Below, one piece after another: positions 12,089 through 12,723 of a stretch of 12,723 bases of DNA. The stretch spans positions 20,928 through 33,650 of the forward strand of contig PMKW01000169.1 of assembly GCA_003157895.1 (NCBI GenBank), in the 5' to 3' direction. Numbering within the stretch: the first letter of the stretch is position 1; every line of letters starts with the position of its first letter. The position numbers and the translations under genes are program-made. Under the pieces are notes generated by a model. It had not been told where the DNA came from and made no database searches. It worked only from the letters and a program-made list of their open reading frames with translations. Source of the stretch: Methanoregula sp. (GTDB taxonomy: Archaea; Halobacteriota; Methanomicrobia; Methanomicrobiales; Methanospirillaceae).

Positions 12089-12723
12089 ATGACAGAGAAT
12101 GCGACACCCCCGGACACGGCCGCAGAATCGCCCGTAGCGGCGCCGGCCTCTACAACCGGGCTGACCAATGCCGAAGTAACCGCTCTTCGGGAAAAGTTCG
12201 GCTTCAACGACATCCCGGAAGAAAAGAAACATCCGCTCCTCAAATTCCTTGGTTACCTCTGGGGCCCGATCCCGTGGATGATCGAGATCGCTGCAATCCT
12301 GTCGGCAGTAATTTCGCACTGGGAGGACTTCGCCATTATCCTCCTGCTGCTCGTTACCAACGCGGTCGTCGGGTTTTTGCAGGAACGAAAGGCCGAGAAT
12401 GCGATTGCACTCTTAAAAAAACAGCTCGCGCCCAATGCCCGTGCACTCCGTGACGGGAAGTGGCAGGAGATCCCGGCCCGGGAACTCGTGCCCGGCGATC
12501 TCGTTCATATCCGGCTGGGGGATATCGTGCCGGCAGATGCAGTCCTTGGCAAAGGAAAATATCTCCTGGTCGATCAATCGGCACTGACCGGTGAATCCCT
12601 GCCGGTTGAGAAGAAGCCGGGCGATACGATATATTCCGGATCCATTGCCCGGCAGGGCGAGATGGATGCAAATGTCACCACAACCGGAGGAAATACCGTC
12701 TTTGGCAAGACCGCCCGGCTCGT
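12089..12723 (+). CDS. plasma-membrane H+-transporting P-type ATPase (P3A), N-terminal part
   Basis: The first 211 residues of a P-type ATPase, cut by the window end. After a low-complexity, Ala/Pro-rich N-terminus there is the cation-ATPase N-terminal region (TNAEVTALREKFGFNDIPEE), the first two membrane helices (about 53-76 and 81-98), and the actuator domain with PGDLVHIRLGDIVPAD and the TGES motif at residues 167-170. The sequence IPWMIEIAAILSAVI and the DQSALTGESLPVEK stretch are typical of proton pumps of the plant/fungal plasma-membrane type, also known from methanogens. The DKTG phosphorylation site lies outside the window. It would export protons using ATP. The SD is weak. Confidence 0.88.
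   Translation, partial: MTENATPPDTAAESPVAAPASTTGLTNAEVTALREKFGFNDIPEEKKHPLLKFLGYLWGPIPWMIEIAAILSAVISHWEDFAIILLLLVTNAVVGFLQERKAENAIALLKKQLAPNARALRDGKWQEIPARELVPGDLVHIRLGDIVPADAVLGKGKYLLVDQSALTGESLPVEKKPGDTIYSGSIARQGEMDANVTTTGGNTVFGKTARL

Noticed and set aside
12070..12453. A 127-codon plus-strand frame overlapping the H+-ATPase start.
   Set aside because: The ATPase frame from 12089 shows clear family motifs over the same bases; the other frame is Arg-rich and featureless.

Overview
The window looks like archaeal chromosome, most likely from a methanogen of the Methanomicrobiales type (a Methanoregula-like genome is my guess). The support is indirect. Several starts carry archaeal-type Shine-Dalgarno (SD) sites (GGTGAG, GGAGG, AAGGAG). 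The ferredoxin has the single-cluster Pyrococcus/Thermotoga cysteine pattern. There is a DUF362 protein and many small hypothetical and membrane proteins. No rRNA, tRNA, CRISPR array, transposase or phage gene was recognised.

Layout. Positions 1-994 (+) hold a short 3' gene end, a small protein with a Cys-rich tail, a winged-helix regulator and a ferredoxin. Positions 986-1120 are a cluster of hairpins. Positions 1175-2039 (+) hold a small soluble hypothetical protein and a four-helix membrane protein; the latter is clearly frameshifted, the former possibly. From 4943 down to 2120 everything reads on the minus strand: a small channel-like membrane protein (two frameshifts), a two-helix membrane protein with a probable frameshift near its start, a possible 39-residue membrane peptide, a HEAT/ARM-repeat protein, two hypothetical proteins and a 2H phosphoesterase of the 2'-5' RNA ligase type. 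From 6672 to 4985 (-) lie a DUF362 protein and an HNH nuclease. Positions 6673-7366 contain no intact gene but hold a decayed C-terminal copy of the 2H phosphoesterase.

The most coherent system is the minus-strand operon 11651-7367: a 71-residue hydrophilic ORF, an AdiA-like PLP-dependent arginine-type decarboxylase, a GadC-like amino-acid antiporter, and two tiny ORFs of 41 and 58 residues. The last four are joined by overlapping stop/start codons. Across a short divergent gap on the plus strand are a 70-residue hypothetical protein and the N-terminal third of a P3A-type H+-ATPase, cut by the window end. A decarboxylase that consumes a cytoplasmic proton, an antiporter that swaps substrate for product, and a proton-exporting ATPase together look like an archaeal acid-resistance or pH-homeostasis locus.

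A second theme is repeated single-base deletions. Several small genes become intact if one base is added, often in a homopolymer (A6 at 1190, C6 at 4745, T5 at 4459). The long genes nearby are intact, so these could be sequencing errors or real decay of dispensable small genes.
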